Source of the DNA: an uncultured Paracoccaceae bacterium
GTDB lineage: Bacteria > Pseudomonadota > Alphaproteobacteria > Rhodobacterales > Rhodobacteraceae
Direction: 5' to 3'
Length of the DNA stretch: 64,000 bases
NCBI GenBank assembly: GCA_947503175.1
Contig: CANNCO010000002.1
Coordinates: 62,001 to 126,000 of the forward strand
Made by a program: the position numbers and the translations under genes. The notes below the pieces were generated by a model. That model searched no databases, was not told the origin of the DNA, and saw only the letters and a list, made by a program, of their open reading frames with translations. Numbering within the stretch: position 1 is the first letter of the stretch; every line of letters starts with the position of its first letter. This document shows positions 39,265-49,202 of this stretch, piece after piece.

Positions 39265-40392
39265 ATGGCGGCTATCGGCACATTTCGCAGGGGCATAGCG
39301 TCTCTGATCATTCTGTCTTTGGCGGTGTTATCCGTTGGTCTGGGCCATGCACAGCAGCGCCCGGCTGGCGTTGCGGTATCGGAAGTAAAAATGCGCGATA
39401 TTGCCGAAACCGTGCCGGTCTTTGCAGAGGTCGTCACGGCCCGGGACGGGATCGTCGCCGCTCGGGTCAGTGGGACCGTCGCGGAAGTCCATGTTCTGGT
39501 AGGAGTTTCCGTCGCCGAAGGGGGGCTTCTGGTCACGCTGGATACCGACCTCGCGCAGATCGAACTGCGACAAGCCGAAGCACGGCTTGCCGAGGCGCGG
39601 GCGGGAGTGACGACAGCGGCGGCCCGGCTCAATCGCCTGCTGGCTGCGCTGGAACGGGTTGAACGTCTGCGTGGCACGACGTCCTTCTCGCAAGGCCGTT
39701 TTGAAGAGGCCGAGGGTGAAGTCTTCACCGCCGAAGGTCAGATGGCCGAGGCTGAAGCCCGCGTAACGACGGCCGAGGCGTCGATTGCCGAAGTCGCTTA
39801 CCGGATCGAGCAGGCACAGGTGAAAGCGCCGTTTCCCGGAACCGTTCTGGGGGTAGAAACCAATCCCGGTGAGTTCATCGGCTCGGGCGCGCCAATTGTC
39901 CGGCTGCTCGACACCCGCTCGCTTGAAGTCGAGGCATTGGTGCCTTCACGCTTTATCTCGGGTCTCAGCGAAGGAACCGAGGTGATCGGGGTCACCGAGA
40001 CGGGATCGGAAATGCCTCTTATCGTCCGCGCGGTTCTGCCGCTGGAGGATGTCTCGACCCGCACCCGACCGGTTCGTTTCGTGCCCCGTTCGGCGGACGG
40101 CCTGAACGGGGCAGCCGTCGGCCAGTCGGTCACGGTCGATGTACCCGCGGCACCGCCACGCACCGTGCTGGCGGTACCAAAGGACGCCCTTGTCCAGGCG
40201 CGCGGCGGCTGGACCGTTTTCGTCGACGAAGATGCGACAGCGCAGCCACGAAACATCGAGGTTGGTGCCCCCATGGGCGAGTGGTTCGAGGTACTGTCCG
40301 GTCTGGCAGAAGGCGACCAGGTCGTTGTGCGTGGCAATGAACGCCTGCAACCGGGCCAGCCCATCGCGGCCAGTCCGGCAGCCGGTCAATAG
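39265..40392 (+). CDS. RND efflux periplasmic adaptor (membrane fusion protein)
   Basis: Adaptor linking an inner-membrane RND pump to an outer-membrane channel. 375 residues from the ATG at 39265, preceded by TTGGAGC; the longer TTG frame from 39178 would bury the signal peptide. Signal peptide about residues 1-31, ending GHAQQ, with no lipobox cysteine. Barrel-sandwich halves flank an alpha-helical hairpin rich in Glu/Ala repeats (about residues 85-165). The permease starts 12 bp downstream. Confidence 0.88.
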   Translation: MAAIGTFRRGIASLIILSLAVLSVGLGHAQQRPAGVAVSEVKMRDIAETVPVFAEVVTARDGIVAARVSGTVAEVHVLVGVSVAEGGLLVTLDTDLAQIELRQAEARLAEARAGVTTAAARLNRLLAALERVERLRGTTSFSQGRFEEAEGEVFTAEGQMAEAEARVTTAEASIAEVAYRIEQAQVKAPFPGTVLGVETNPGEFIGSGAPIVRLLDTRSLEVEALVPSRFISGLSEGTEVIGVTETGSEMPLIVRAVLPLEDVSTRTRPVRFVPRSADGLNGAAVGQSVTVDVPAAPPRTVLAVPKDALVQARGGWTVFVDEDATAQPRNIEVGAPMGEWFEVLSGLAEGDQVVVRGNERLQPGQPIAASPAAGQ

Positions 40393-40404
40393 GAGGCAAA
40401 AGGC

Positions 40405-43400
40405 ATGAATCCCATCCGGTTCGCCATCGAACGTCCCGTCGCAATCATGGCGGTGGTCATCATGGCTGTCCTGTTCGGGATCATCGCCGTCACCCGCATC
40501 CCGATCCAGCTTGCCCCCGATGTACGCAAGCCGGTGGTGGTGATCTCCACCAACTGGCCCGGCGCCGCGCCGATCGAGGTCGAACGCGAGATCATCAACC
40601 CGCAGGAAGAGGCCATGCGCGGCCTCGACGGCCTCGAAATCATGACCTCGCGCGCCCAGACCGGTCAGGCAGAGGTGACACTTGAGTTCGCCGTCGGTAC
40701 CGATATGAGCCAGTCACTGCTTCTGGTCTCAAACCGTCTGGACCGAGTGGGCAGTTACCCCGATGAGGCGGGCGAGCCATCGCTTGACACCTCCGGCGCC
40801 GATGACAGCGCCATCGCATGGGTCCTGATTACCGCGGCAGAGGGCAATACGCGCGCCCTGCCCACCTATGGCGACTTCGTCGAGGACGTCATAAAGGAGC
40901 AGATCGAGCGGATCGAAGGCGTATCGGCTGTGAACGTCTTCGGCGGCGTCACACGAGAGCTTCAGATCGTCGTCGAACCGCGCGACCTATCCCGCTACGG
41001 CTTGACGGTCCCACAGATCGTTCGCGCACTCCGTAGCGAAAACATCTCCCTTTCCGCAGGTGACGTAGAGGAGGGCAAACGCCGCTATGTCGTCCGCGCC
41101 GAGGGCAATCTGAACACGGTTGCCGCAATTGAAAGCGTGGTCCTGCGCTCTGATGCAGCCGGCGGTTCGTCAGGCCGGTTGCGGGTGGGTGACGTTGCCT
41201 CGGTCGCCTTTGCCTATCAGGAACCGCAGGCGCGGCTGCGGTTCAAGGGCGAACCCGGCCTTGCCTTCAACATCGTCCGCGATCCCGGTGCGAACGTCAT
41301 TGAAACGATGGAAGAGGTGCGGGCAACCCTCGCTGAACTAGCGGCAGGCCCGGTCGCCAATCAGGGCCTGCTGATGCAACAGGTCTATGACGAAACGATC
41401 TACATCGAAGGCGCGATTGATCTTGTCACACAGAACATTCTGATCGGCGGCGGGCTCGCCGCGCTGGTGCTTCTACTGTTCCTGCGCAGCCCGCGCGCGA
41501 CGCTGGTTGTTTCGCTCGCAATCCCCGTCTCGATCGTCGCGACCTTCGTTGCCATGGCGGTGACGGGCCGCACTCTCAACGTGATCTCGCTGGCGGGTAT
41601 CGCCTTTGCCGTCGGTATGATCGTCGATGCAGCCATTGTGGTATTGGAGAATATCTACCGACTGCGGGAACGGGGCAGATCCCGCCGCGAAGCGGCTTAT
41701 CACGGTGCGCGCCAGGTCTGGGGCGCCATTCTTGTGTCGGCGCTGACAACGGTTCTGGTTTTCGTGCCAATTCTGGTGATGCAGCTCGAGGCAGGACAGC
41801 TCTTTCGTGACATCGCCGTGGCGATCTCTGTCTCGGTCCTTCTCAGCCTTGTGGTCGCCGTCACTGTGATCCCCGCCCTTGCAAGCCGCATCCTGAAGTC
41901 CGGCACCCAGAAGACGCTTCCGCTTCCCGGGATCGACCATCTGGCGCGCGCCTTTCACCGTCTTGTCATGGCCTATACACGTCTGGTGGTGCGCGTCCGG
42001 ACCGTGGGCGTCCTGATGGTGGCCATCATCGCGGGCGGCGCAGCGGTCGCGACCTGGGCTTTTCTGCCACGGCTGGAATACCTGCCCGAAGGCAACCGGA
42101 ACCTTGTCTTCGGCCTGATCATTCCGCCGCCGGGATACAACCTCGCGACGACTGAAACCATCGCCCAACGGATCGAAACGGTGGCCCAACCCTTGTGGGA
42201 AGCCGCCCCCGCACCGATGACCGAAGACGGCACGCCCACGATCGAAAACTTCTTTTTCGTCGCAACCTCGGGCAACAGCTTTGTCGGAGCAGCCGCCGTC
42301 GACGAAACGCAGGCGGGCGCGCTGATCCCCGTCCTGTCCCGTCCGATCTTCGCAGAACCAGGAACGTTCGGCTTCATGACACAGCCGTCGCTTTTCGGGC
42401 GCGGTGTCGGCGGCGGACGGACCATCGAACTGAACATCTCGGGCCAGGATCTGGAAGAAATCCTTGCCGTCGCCGGTCAGGCCGCAGGCATGGTCGCGGG
42501 TCTTCTGCCCCGCTCCGAAGGACACCAGTTCCGCCCGATCCCCGGCCTGGAACTCGGCGCGCCCGAAGTACGGTTGGTGCCTGACCGCCTGCGACTAGCC
42601 GATGCCGGACTTGACAGCTCTGCCCTTGCACAGACAGTGGATGCGTTCAACGACGGCCTGCGCGTAGCCGAGATCACGGTCGGTGCAGAGCGGCTGAACC
42701 TCGTGCTCAAAGGCGACCCTGCGCTGCAGGACGCCCAGCGCACACAGGATGTGGGACGCTATCCGGTGGTCACCCCGTCTGGTCAGATCCTGCCTGTTTC
42801 GGCCCTCGCCGACGTCATCGTCACAGCAGGCCCGACGGAAATCCGCCACCGCGACCGCCTGCGCACCGTCACGCTCGAGGTTCGTCCCTCTGACAGCCTG
42901 CCGCTTGAAGCTGCGGTGGACTTGCTTGAGACGGAAGTCGTCTCGGCGCTGGAAGCACAGGGGCTGCCCGAGGGTATTCGCCTGTCGGTTTCAGGCACTG
43001 CCGACCAACTCAGCCAGACCTGGGACGCCATACAGATCAACCTTCTGGTCGCGATGGTGATCGTGTTTCTTGTCATGGCGATCCTTTTCGAAAGCTTCGT
43101 CCTGCCGCTTGTGATCATGATTTCGGTCCCCGTGGCGGCAGCGGGGGGCGTTGGCGGGCTCGCGCTGCTGAACACCTTTCAGACGCAGCCGCTTGATATG
43201 CTGACGCTTCTTGGTTTCGTCATTCTCATAGGCATCGTGGTCAACAACGCGATCCTCATTGTGCACCAGACGCTCTACCATCTTCGGGAAGAAGGAATGG
43301 CCCCGGTTGCCGCAATCGAAGAGGCCACGCGCAACCGCGTCCGCCCGATCTTCATGTCGACGCTGACAAGCGTGATGGGCATGCTTCCCCTGGTCATGGT

Positions 43401-43560
43401 CTCGGGCGAAGGCTCGGAGCTCTATCGGGGTCTCGGCGCCGTGGTCGTCGGCGGCCTGTCCATGTCGGCCTTTCTGACCCTGCTGACGGTGCCGCCGCTT
43501 CTGCGCCTCGCCCTCAGCGGTCAGAAAGCGCCCGATGCGGTGCCCTCCCCGGCAGAATAG
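40405..43560 (+). CDS. RND efflux permease (HAE1-like)
   Basis: Proton-driven inner-membrane exporter, 1051 residues with the 12-segment RND plan and two large periplasmic loops. The TM4 proton-relay motif reads GMIVDAAIVVLEN near residue 404, so only one of the two aspartates found in AcrB is kept, as in some other RND subgroups. No outer-membrane factor gene lies in the window, so it must use one encoded elsewhere. Substrate unknown. It converges on pxpA with 6 bp between stops. Confidence 0.9.
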   Translation: MNPIRFAIERPVAIMAVVIMAVLFGIIAVTRIPIQLAPDVRKPVVVISTNWPGAAPIEVEREIINPQEEAMRGLDGLEIMTSRAQTGQAEVTLEFAVGTDMSQSLLLVSNRLDRVGSYPDEAGEPSLDTSGADDSAIAWVLITAAEGNTRALPTYGDFVEDVIKEQIERIEGVSAVNVFGGVTRELQIVVEPRDLSRYGLTVPQIVRALRSENISLSAGDVEEGKRRYVVRAEGNLNTVAAIESVVLRSDAAGGSSGRLRVGDVASVAFAYQEPQARLRFKGEPGLAFNIVRDPGANVIETMEEVRATLAELAAGPVANQGLLMQQVYDETIYIEGAIDLVTQNILIGGGLAALVLLLFLRSPRATLVVSLAIPVSIVATFVAMAVTGRTLNVISLAGIAFAVGMIVDAAIVVLENIYRLRERGRSRREAAYHGARQVWGAILVSALTTVLVFVPILVMQLEAGQLFRDIAVAISVSVLLSLVVAVTVIPALASRILKSGTQKTLPLPGIDHLARAFHRLVMAYTRLVVRVRTVGVLMVAIIAGGAAVATWAFLPRLEYLPEGNRNLVFGLIIPPPGYNLATTETIAQRIETVAQPLWEAAPAPMTEDGTPTIENFFFVATSGNSFVGAAAVDETQAGALIPVLSRPIFAEPGTFGFMTQPSLFGRGVGGGRTIELNISGQDLEEILAVAGQAAGMVAGLLPRSEGHQFRPIPGLELGAPEVRLVPDRLRLADAGLDSSALAQTVDAFNDGLRVAEITVGAERLNLVLKGDPALQDAQRTQDVGRYPVVTPSGQILPVSALADVIVTAGPTEIRHRDRLRTVTLEVRPSDSLPLEAAVDLLETEVVSALEAQGLPEGIRLSVSGTADQLSQTWDAIQINLLVAMVIVFLVMAILFESFVLPLVIMISVPVAAAGGVGGLALLNTFQTQPLDMLTLLGFVILIGIVVNNAILIVHQTLYHLREEGMAPVAAIEEATRNRVRPIFMSTLTSVMGMLPLVMVSGEGSELYRGLGAVVVGGLSMSAFLTLLTVPPLLRLALSGQKAPDAVPSPAE

Positions 43561-43566
43561 GCGCCC

Positions 43567-44325
43567 TCAGAACATCCGCAATGCGATCCCCTGGGCCTCA
43601 AGGCCCTTGCGGACGGCGGCCGATATTTCAATCGCTTCCGGGGTGTCGCCATGACAACAGATCGTGTCGATACGGCAGGAGATACGTTTCCCGCTTTCGG
43701 TGATGATCGCAGCCTCTTGAACCATCGACACCATGCGTTTCGCGGCGACATCGGGATCGCGGATCATCGCCCCCGGTAGCCGCCGATCCACGAGGGTCGC
43801 ATCGTCGTTATAGGCGCGGTCGGCAAAGATCTCGGCAGCAAAGGCACAACCCAGAGCCTCGACCGCGCGCTGCTGCGCGGTTTGTGCCAGCACCATGACG
43901 ATGATCTCGGGCGCAACCGACAGGGCCGCCTCATAGCAGAGACGCGCCATCGCCTCGTCCTCGGACGTCATATTGCCAAGCGCCCCGTGCAGCTTCAGAT
44001 GCCGCACCTCTCCCCCCGCGGCGCGGGCCATGGCCTGTGCCGCGCCGACCTGATACCGGACGATATTGCCCAGCGTTTCGTCGCGCATATAGCGCCGGTC
44101 GCGCCCGAACCCCTGCAGATCCGGAAACCCGGGATGTGCTCCGATGCCCACGCCTTTTTCAACCGCCAGCGCCATGGTCCGCGCCATCACATCCGGGTCG
44201 CCCGCATGAAAACCGCAGGCCACGTTCGCGCTGGTCACGATGTCCAGAAGAGCCGCGTCATTGCCCATGACCCACGGACCGAAGCTCTCTCCCATATCTG
44301 CATTCAGATCGACAGTTGCCGTCAT
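43567..44325 (-). CDS. pxpA: 5-oxoprolinase subunit A (LamB/YcsF family)
   Basis: Subunit of the ATP-dependent prokaryotic 5-oxoprolinase, opening pyroglutamate to glutamate. 252 residues, with the N-terminal DLNADMGESFG motif and the NVACGFHAGDP block near residue 34, both diagnostic of the family. Last of pxpB-pxpC-pxpA, joined by ATGA overlaps. Confidence 0.93.
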   Translation of the reverse strand: MTATVDLNADMGESFGPWVMGNDAALLDIVTSANVACGFHAGDPDVMARTMALAVEKGVGIGAHPGFPDLQGFGRDRRYMRDETLGNIVRYQVGAAQAMARAAGGEVRHLKLHGALGNMTSEDEAMARLCYEAALSVAPEIIVMVLAQTAQQRAVEALGCAFAAEIFADRAYNDDATLVDRRLPGAMIRDPDVAAKRMVSMVQEAAIITESGKRISCRIDTICCHGDTPEAIEISAAVRKGLEAQGIALRMF

Positions 44326-45356
44326 CGCGTATCTCCTTCTTCATCGTGACACTGGCCTGCCGTGACGCCGCTGATCAACTCGAAAGACAAAAGATCCGCC
44401 ATTTCGCGCGGATCGCGCACGAGCGGGCGTACCTGCGCGGCGATTGCCCTGAACGACGTGGTCTCGTCCTCATACAAAGCGCGCGCCTCATCCAGTGAAA
44501 GGAAACTGAACCGAAGGGGCGCGCCCGGCGCGGCCTGCGCGACAATCGGCAGGTCCTGCGGCAGGACCGACCCGATCCGGGGATACCCGCCTGTTGTCTG
44601 GCATTCCGGCAGAAGCACGAAGGGGGCCCCCTCCCCGGTCATCTGAATGTCGCCCGGTACGATCATCTCCGACAGGACCATGCGCAACCCGTCCGCCCCG
44701 AAAGGCGGGCCATCGAAATCAAACCGCACGCCTTGCCTGTTCCCACGCGGGCTGCGGGTGAAATCCGTCTCTGCCAGCCGCGCACGGTCTTCGACAGAGA
44801 AAAGCCCGGTCTGCGCCCCCGGCACCACCCGCACCGTACCGCCTTTGAACCTGTCCTCGACATCAAGGGTCTTTGCACCCCGCGCCGGATCGGGATCAGG
44901 CCCGATGGGAAGTGCATCCCCCTGCCCGATTCGAGTACCAATCCGCGCCATCAGATGCGCCGCCCGGCTTCCCATGATGACTGGCGTATCAAAGCCGCCC
45001 GCCACGGACAGATAGCCATAACTTCCGGACAGAGCGGGACCGATGCCAAGCCGCTCACCGGGTTCAAGAGTGTGGCTTGCATTCCACATCAGATCGCGTC
45101 CGTCGATCCGCGCCCGCATCGGTGCACCGGTAAGCGCAAATCGGATCGGCTCGGTCCCTTCGAACTCGCCGCCGGACCCGGCCATTTCAAGCGCGGCACA
45201 ATCGAAAGGCTGGCCGAGAAGGGCCGCGCCCTCAGCAATAGCCAGCCTGTCCGCCGCCCCGCCCCGTGACAGCCCAACAGACAGAAACCCCGGTCGACCC
45301 AGATCCTGAACCGTCATCTGGGGCCCAGCGCGCAAAACCTTTATCGCGCGGGTCAT
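44322..45356 (-). CDS. pxpC: 5-oxoprolinase subunit C (biotin-dependent carboxyltransferase/KipA family)
   Basis: 344 residues, full-length AHS2/KipA domain beginning with MTVQDLGRPGFLSVGLSRGG-type sequence near residue 14, and containing the PECQTTGGYPRIGSV block near residue 250. It overlaps pxpB and pxpA by 4 bases each, matching the three-subunit 5-oxoprolinase operon. The related urea-carboxylase context is absent. Confidence 0.92.
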   Translation of the reverse strand: MTRAIKVLRAGPQMTVQDLGRPGFLSVGLSRGGAADRLAIAEGAALLGQPFDCAALEMAGSGGEFEGTEPIRFALTGAPMRARIDGRDLMWNASHTLEPGERLGIGPALSGSYGYLSVAGGFDTPVIMGSRAAHLMARIGTRIGQGDALPIGPDPDPARGAKTLDVEDRFKGGTVRVVPGAQTGLFSVEDRARLAETDFTRSPRGNRQGVRFDFDGPPFGADGLRMVLSEMIVPGDIQMTGEGAPFVLLPECQTTGGYPRIGSVLPQDLPIVAQAAPGAPLRFSFLSLDEARALYEDETTSFRAIAAQVRPLVRDPREMADLLSFELISGVTAGQCHDEEGDTR

Positions 45357-46087
45357 GGCAGCATCTCAAACGTTGCACCGCCGCCAAGCGGATCGCTTTC
45401 CCGCAACTCCTCGAAATCCTCCGGCGCAATCGCCTTGAACTGTACCTCGTCTCCTGGGGCGAGCGGAATGGATCGGATGTCCTCGGGCCGGAAGCAGCGA
45501 AATGCGGTTTGTCCCACATGAGCCCAGCCCGTAGGACTGTCATTGGCAAACAGCACCAGTTGCCGGATTGCGGCGGCGATCGCCCCTTCCGGCACGTCGA
45601 TAAGCTCCTTCAGACGCGGGAAGTCCCAGGTCTCGGGCAATTCGCCCAGATAAGGCTGACCGGGTGCGAAGCCCAGTGCCAGAACGCGCAACCGGCTGGA
45701 GGTCAGATCATGGATCGCCTGTTTTCTGGTGATCCCCGCACGATCTGCCGCGTCATCGAGGTTCGGCCCATAGACACCGCCAAAGACCGCCGGAATCCGC
45801 CAGAGACGCCGGTCGGGTGGGAGTTGTGCCGCGTAGAAGTCGGTTTGCTGCAGAAGCCCGCGCAGCGTTTGCACCACATCATCATAGGGCACCAGTACCG
45901 GATCAAACCGCACCAGAACCGACCCAAGGGCACTGTCACACTCCTCGATTCCCGGCAGATCCGCTGCCTCCACAGCATCGCGAAAAGCAAGCGTCGCACG
46001 GTTCCCGGCCTCGCTCAGACGGTCTGAGAACCGGACGACGACCCCGTTAACGCCTTGCGCCACGATATGCGGAAAATCAGTTGGCAT
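45353..46087 (-). CDS. pxpB: 5-oxoprolinase subunit B (KipI / allophanate hydrolase subunit 1 family)
   Basis: 244 residues, AHS1 domain, with the conserved GFAPGQPYLGELPE block and the GWAHVGQTAFRCF block nearer the C-terminus. First gene of pxpBCA; the 159-bp gap upstream, before the ABC ATPase gene stop, must hold its promoter. No clear operator seen there. Confidence 0.91.
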   Translation of the reverse strand: MPTDFPHIVAQGVNGVVVRFSDRLSEAGNRATLAFRDAVEAADLPGIEECDSALGSVLVRFDPVLVPYDDVVQTLRGLLQQTDFYAAQLPPDRRLWRIPAVFGGVYGPNLDDAADRAGITRKQAIHDLTSSRLRVLALGFAPGQPYLGELPETWDFPRLKELIDVPEGAIAAAIRQLVLFANDSPTGWAHVGQTAFRCFRPEDIRSIPLAPGDEVQFKAIAPEDFEELRESDPLGGGATFEMLP

Positions 46088-46246
46088 CCTGCCCTTTCAC
46101 CCGGTTTGAAGAGGTCATGTGAGCGAGGAACTTCGTGAAACACCGATATTCTGTCAATGTCTCTCGTCAGAGGGATGTGAGCGCGCGGCTTGCCCGGCCG
46201 TGGCGACCCGGTACCCGGCACAGGACCGCGGCCACCAGACCGGAAC

Positions 46247-47359
46247 TCAGGCGATCCTGTTCTCGGTCTTGGGGTCGAACGGGATGGCTTTTTCCATGTT
46301 GATGGCAAGGTCCACGGTCTGACCGGCCCGCACATCCGCATCGGCCCGCATCCGCGCGATGCAGTCCTTTCCACCAAGTGTGGTCGTCACGAACGTGTCG
46401 GACCCCGCGGGCTCCGTCACATCGATCCTTGCCTGAATGGTCTCGATATGTTGCGAATGCCGGTCGGCCCCGTCCGGGTCGGTGATCGATTCTGGACGAA
46501 TGCCCAGTGTAATCGTCTGTCCGTCATAGGTTTTCAGCCTGGGTCCGGCATTCGTCATTGCCAAGGACACGGTCCCTTCGCCTTGTGTGATATCGGCCAT
46601 CGCCCTATCCCCCTCGACACGGATCTTCGCACTCAGAAGATTCATCGACGGCGACCCCATGAAAGACGCCACAAAGATGTTGGCGGGCGTGTCATAGATC
46701 TCCTTTGGCGTCCCCAACTGCTGAACATAGCCGCCGTTCATTACCGCAATCCGGGTCGAAAGCGTCATCGCCTCGATCTGGTCGTGCGTCACATAGACGA
46801 TCGTGGTCCCGAGGTTCTGATGCAGCTTCTTGATCTCCGTCCGCATATCGACGCGCAGTTTCGCATCGAGGTTCGACAGGGGTTCGTCGAACAGGAACAC
46901 ATCCGGGTTCCTGACCAGCGCCCGGCCCATCGCCACACGCTGACGCTGACCGCCCGAAAGCTGGCCGGGCTTGCGGTTCAGAAGCTGCGTGATCTGCAGC
47001 ATTTCCGCGACCTCGTTCATCGCACGGTCCCGCTCGGCCTTGGGCGTGCCATGCATCTCAAGGCCGAAGGTGATGTTCTGCCCAACGGTCATGTTCGGGT
47101 AAAGCGCGTAGGACTGAAACACCATCGCGATATTGCGCTTCGACGGGTGCACCCCGTTCATGGTTTCGCCCTTGATCGCAATCTCGCCCGTGGTGATCTC
47201 TTCCAGCCCCGCGATCATGTTCAGGAGGGTGGACTTACCGCAACCAGATGGTCCGACGAGGACAAGAAACTCGCCCTCCTCGACCGAGATATCGACCTTA
47301 TGCAGAACCTCGACCGATCCGTAGGCCTTGGTCGCGTTGTTGATGTCAAGAAATCCCAT
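46247..47359 (-). CDS. Carbohydrate ABC transporter ATP-binding protein (UgpC/MalK type)
   Basis: 370-residue ATPase that powers sugar import. Walker A GPSGCGKST at residues 36-44, the ABC signature LSGGQRQRVAMGRAL near 134, Walker B FLFDEPLSNLDAK and the YVTHDQIEAM switch histidine, followed by a C-terminal TOBE regulatory domain of about 130 residues. It is 4 bp after the second permease gene and ends the transporter operon. Confidence 0.94.
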   Translation of the reverse strand: MGFLDINNATKAYGSVEVLHKVDISVEEGEFLVLVGPSGCGKSTLLNMIAGLEEITTGEIAIKGETMNGVHPSKRNIAMVFQSYALYPNMTVGQNITFGLEMHGTPKAERDRAMNEVAEMLQITQLLNRKPGQLSGGQRQRVAMGRALVRNPDVFLFDEPLSNLDAKLRVDMRTEIKKLHQNLGTTIVYVTHDQIEAMTLSTRIAVMNGGYVQQLGTPKEIYDTPANIFVASFMGSPSMNLLSAKIRVEGDRAMADITQGEGTVSLAMTNAGPRLKTYDGQTITLGIRPESITDPDGADRHSQHIETIQARIDVTEPAGSDTFVTTTLGGKDCIARMRADADVRAGQTVDLAINMEKAIPFDPKTENRIA

Positions 47360-47363
47360 CGGC

Positions 47364-48245
47364 TTATCCTTTCACGGAGCCAGCCATCAGACCGCGCACG
47401 AAGTAGCGGCCCGCGACGATGTAGACGAGCAATGTGGGCAAAGCGGCAAGGATCGCCCCGGCGAAGTGAACGTTGTACTCCTTCACGCCAGTCGAGCTTT
47501 GCACAAGGTTGTTCAGCGCCACCGTCATCGGCTGGCTGTCGAAATCGGCAAACGACGCTCCGAACAGGAAGTCGTTCCAGATATTGGTGAACTGCCAGAT
47601 TACGCAGACGACGATGATCGGGCCCGAAGATGGCAACATGATCCGCCAGAAGATGCGAAAGAAGCCGGCCCCGTCGATCTGCGCGGCCCGGACCAGTTCG
47701 GTTGGAAACGCCGCATAGTAGTTGCGGAAGTAGAGCGTCGAGAACCCGATGCCGTAAACCACATGGACCAGGATCAGACCCGGCGTCGATCCCGCCAGAC
47801 CGGTCACGCCAAGGACACGCGCCATGGGGATCAGGACCATCTGGAACGGGATGAAGCAGGCAAACAGCATCAGACCATAGAGGATCTTGTCACCCCGAAA
47901 GCTCCACTTCGTCAGAACATAGCCGTTGAGCGCGCCAAGGATGGTCGAGATCGCCACGGCAGGCACGACCATCTTGATCGAGTTCCAGAAATACGGCCGC
48001 AGCCCCGTCGGCTCGACACCGATCTGGGCCGTAGACCAAGCTGCAAGCCACGGTTCGATCGTCCAGACCTGCGGCAGGGCCATCATGTTGCCGCCTGTGA
48101 TCTCGGACAGTGGCTTCAGCGAGTTCACCACCATCACGAAGAGGGGCAGCAGATAGAACAGCGCGAAGAGCAGAAGGAAAAGATAGATCAGCGTTCTGGT
48201 AAAACGCGACATGCGAACGGCGGAATCAGAGGATGCGACGGACAT
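47364..48245 (-). CDS. Carbohydrate ABC transporter permease (MalG type)
   Basis: Inner-membrane permease, 293 residues with six membrane segments and the EAA-type coupling loop ELVRAAQIDGAGFFRIFWRI near residue 187. Its ATG overlaps the last base of the previous permease stop (TAATG). It forms a heterodimer with the upstream MalF-type subunit. Confidence 0.92.
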   Translation of the reverse strand: MSVASSDSAVRMSRFTRTLIYLFLLLFALFYLLPLFVMVVNSLKPLSEITGGNMMALPQVWTIEPWLAAWSTAQIGVEPTGLRPYFWNSIKMVVPAVAISTILGALNGYVLTKWSFRGDKILYGLMLFACFIPFQMVLIPMARVLGVTGLAGSTPGLILVHVVYGIGFSTLYFRNYYAAFPTELVRAAQIDGAGFFRIFWRIMLPSSGPIIVVCVIWQFTNIWNDFLFGASFADFDSQPMTVALNNLVQSSTGVKEYNVHFAGAILAALPTLLVYIVAGRYFVRGLMAGSVKG

Positions 48246-49168
48246 TACTTGCGCTCCTTCAGTTCGGCATAGAGGTAAGGCACCATGATCGCCGCGATGG
48301 TCATCAGCATGATCACGGCTGACGAGGCACCGATCCCCATCTGGTTTCGCGTGAACGTGTAGGAATACATGAACGTCGCGGGCAGTTCAGTCGCCCGGCC
48401 CGGACCACCGCCGGTCAATGCGATCACAAGGTCATAGGACTTGATCGCAAGGTGCGACAGGATCACGAAGGCCGACAGGAACGCAGGCCTGAGTTGCGGG
48501 ATGATGATACGCCGGTAAAGCTGCCAGTTCGAGGCGCCGTCCATCTGCGCGGCTTTCAGGATCTCGTTATCGATCCCCCGCAGCCCTGCCAGAAACATCG
48601 CCATGGTGAACCCGGAGGACTGCCAGACGGCGGCCAGAACGACGGTGTAAATCGCGTAATCCCGGTTCTTAATCCAGTCGAACTGAAAACTGGTCCAGCC
48701 CCAGAGATGCATCGTGTTTTCGAGGCCGATGCCGGGGTCCAGCAGCCATTTCCACGCCGTCCCGGTCACGATGAAGGACAGCGCCATGGGATAGAGGTAG
48801 ATCGGTCGGATAAAGCCCTCGCCCTTGATCTTCTGATCCAGAAAGATCGCGAGGAACAGCCCGACCAGAGTGCAGATCACGATGTAGAGTGACGCGAATA
48901 TCGCAAGGTTCGTGACCGAAATGGTCCAGTGCGATAGCCGGAACAGCTTGTCGTAGTTCTCGAACCCGACCCAGCCATAGGAAGGCAGGATGCGGCTGTC
49001 GGTGAAGGACAGATAAAGGGTGAACAGAATGAAGCCGTAGACAAAGACGAAAATCAGGGCGACCGAAGGGGACAAAACCAGCTTCGGGATCCATTCCTGC
49101 AATCGTGTCCGGAAATCGGGCCTTGGCCCTTGGGCGCGTGCCACCGGCGCCTGCGACGTCGCAGTCAT
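48245..49168 (-). CDS. Carbohydrate ABC transporter permease (MalF type)
   Basis: Inner-membrane permease, 307 residues with six membrane segments and the coupling motif EILKAAQMDGASNWQLYRRI near residue 200. The N-terminal 30 residues are cytoplasmic and proline/arginine rich. A 9-bp stem hairpin separates it from the binding-protein gene upstream. Confidence 0.92.
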   Translation of the reverse strand: MTATSQAPVARAQGPRPDFRTRLQEWIPKLVLSPSVALIFVFVYGFILFTLYLSFTDSRILPSYGWVGFENYDKLFRLSHWTISVTNLAIFASLYIVICTLVGLFLAIFLDQKIKGEGFIRPIYLYPMALSFIVTGTAWKWLLDPGIGLENTMHLWGWTSFQFDWIKNRDYAIYTVVLAAVWQSSGFTMAMFLAGLRGIDNEILKAAQMDGASNWQLYRRIIIPQLRPAFLSAFVILSHLAIKSYDLVIALTGGGPGRATELPATFMYSYTFTRNQMGIGASSAVIMLMTIAAIMVPYLYAELKERK

Positions 49169-49202
49169 CTTACCCCTCCCCTGAAGTCGTCCCTCGACAT
49201 GA

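Noticed and set aside
41473-42525. 350-residue open frame antisense to the RND permease
   Set aside because: Composition is rich in Asp, His, Gln and Arg without fold signals, typical of the reverse strand of a membrane-protein gene.
46190-47590. Long open frame antisense to the ABC ATPase and permease genes
   Set aside because: It lies opposite a clear ATPase with all motifs; high GC and codon bias keep the opposite strand open. The translated product shows no recognisable domain. The same applies to long antisense frames over the binding protein (49311-50606), CoA transferase (58805-60106), GMC gene (61593-62738) and aldehyde dehydrogenase (62699-63937).
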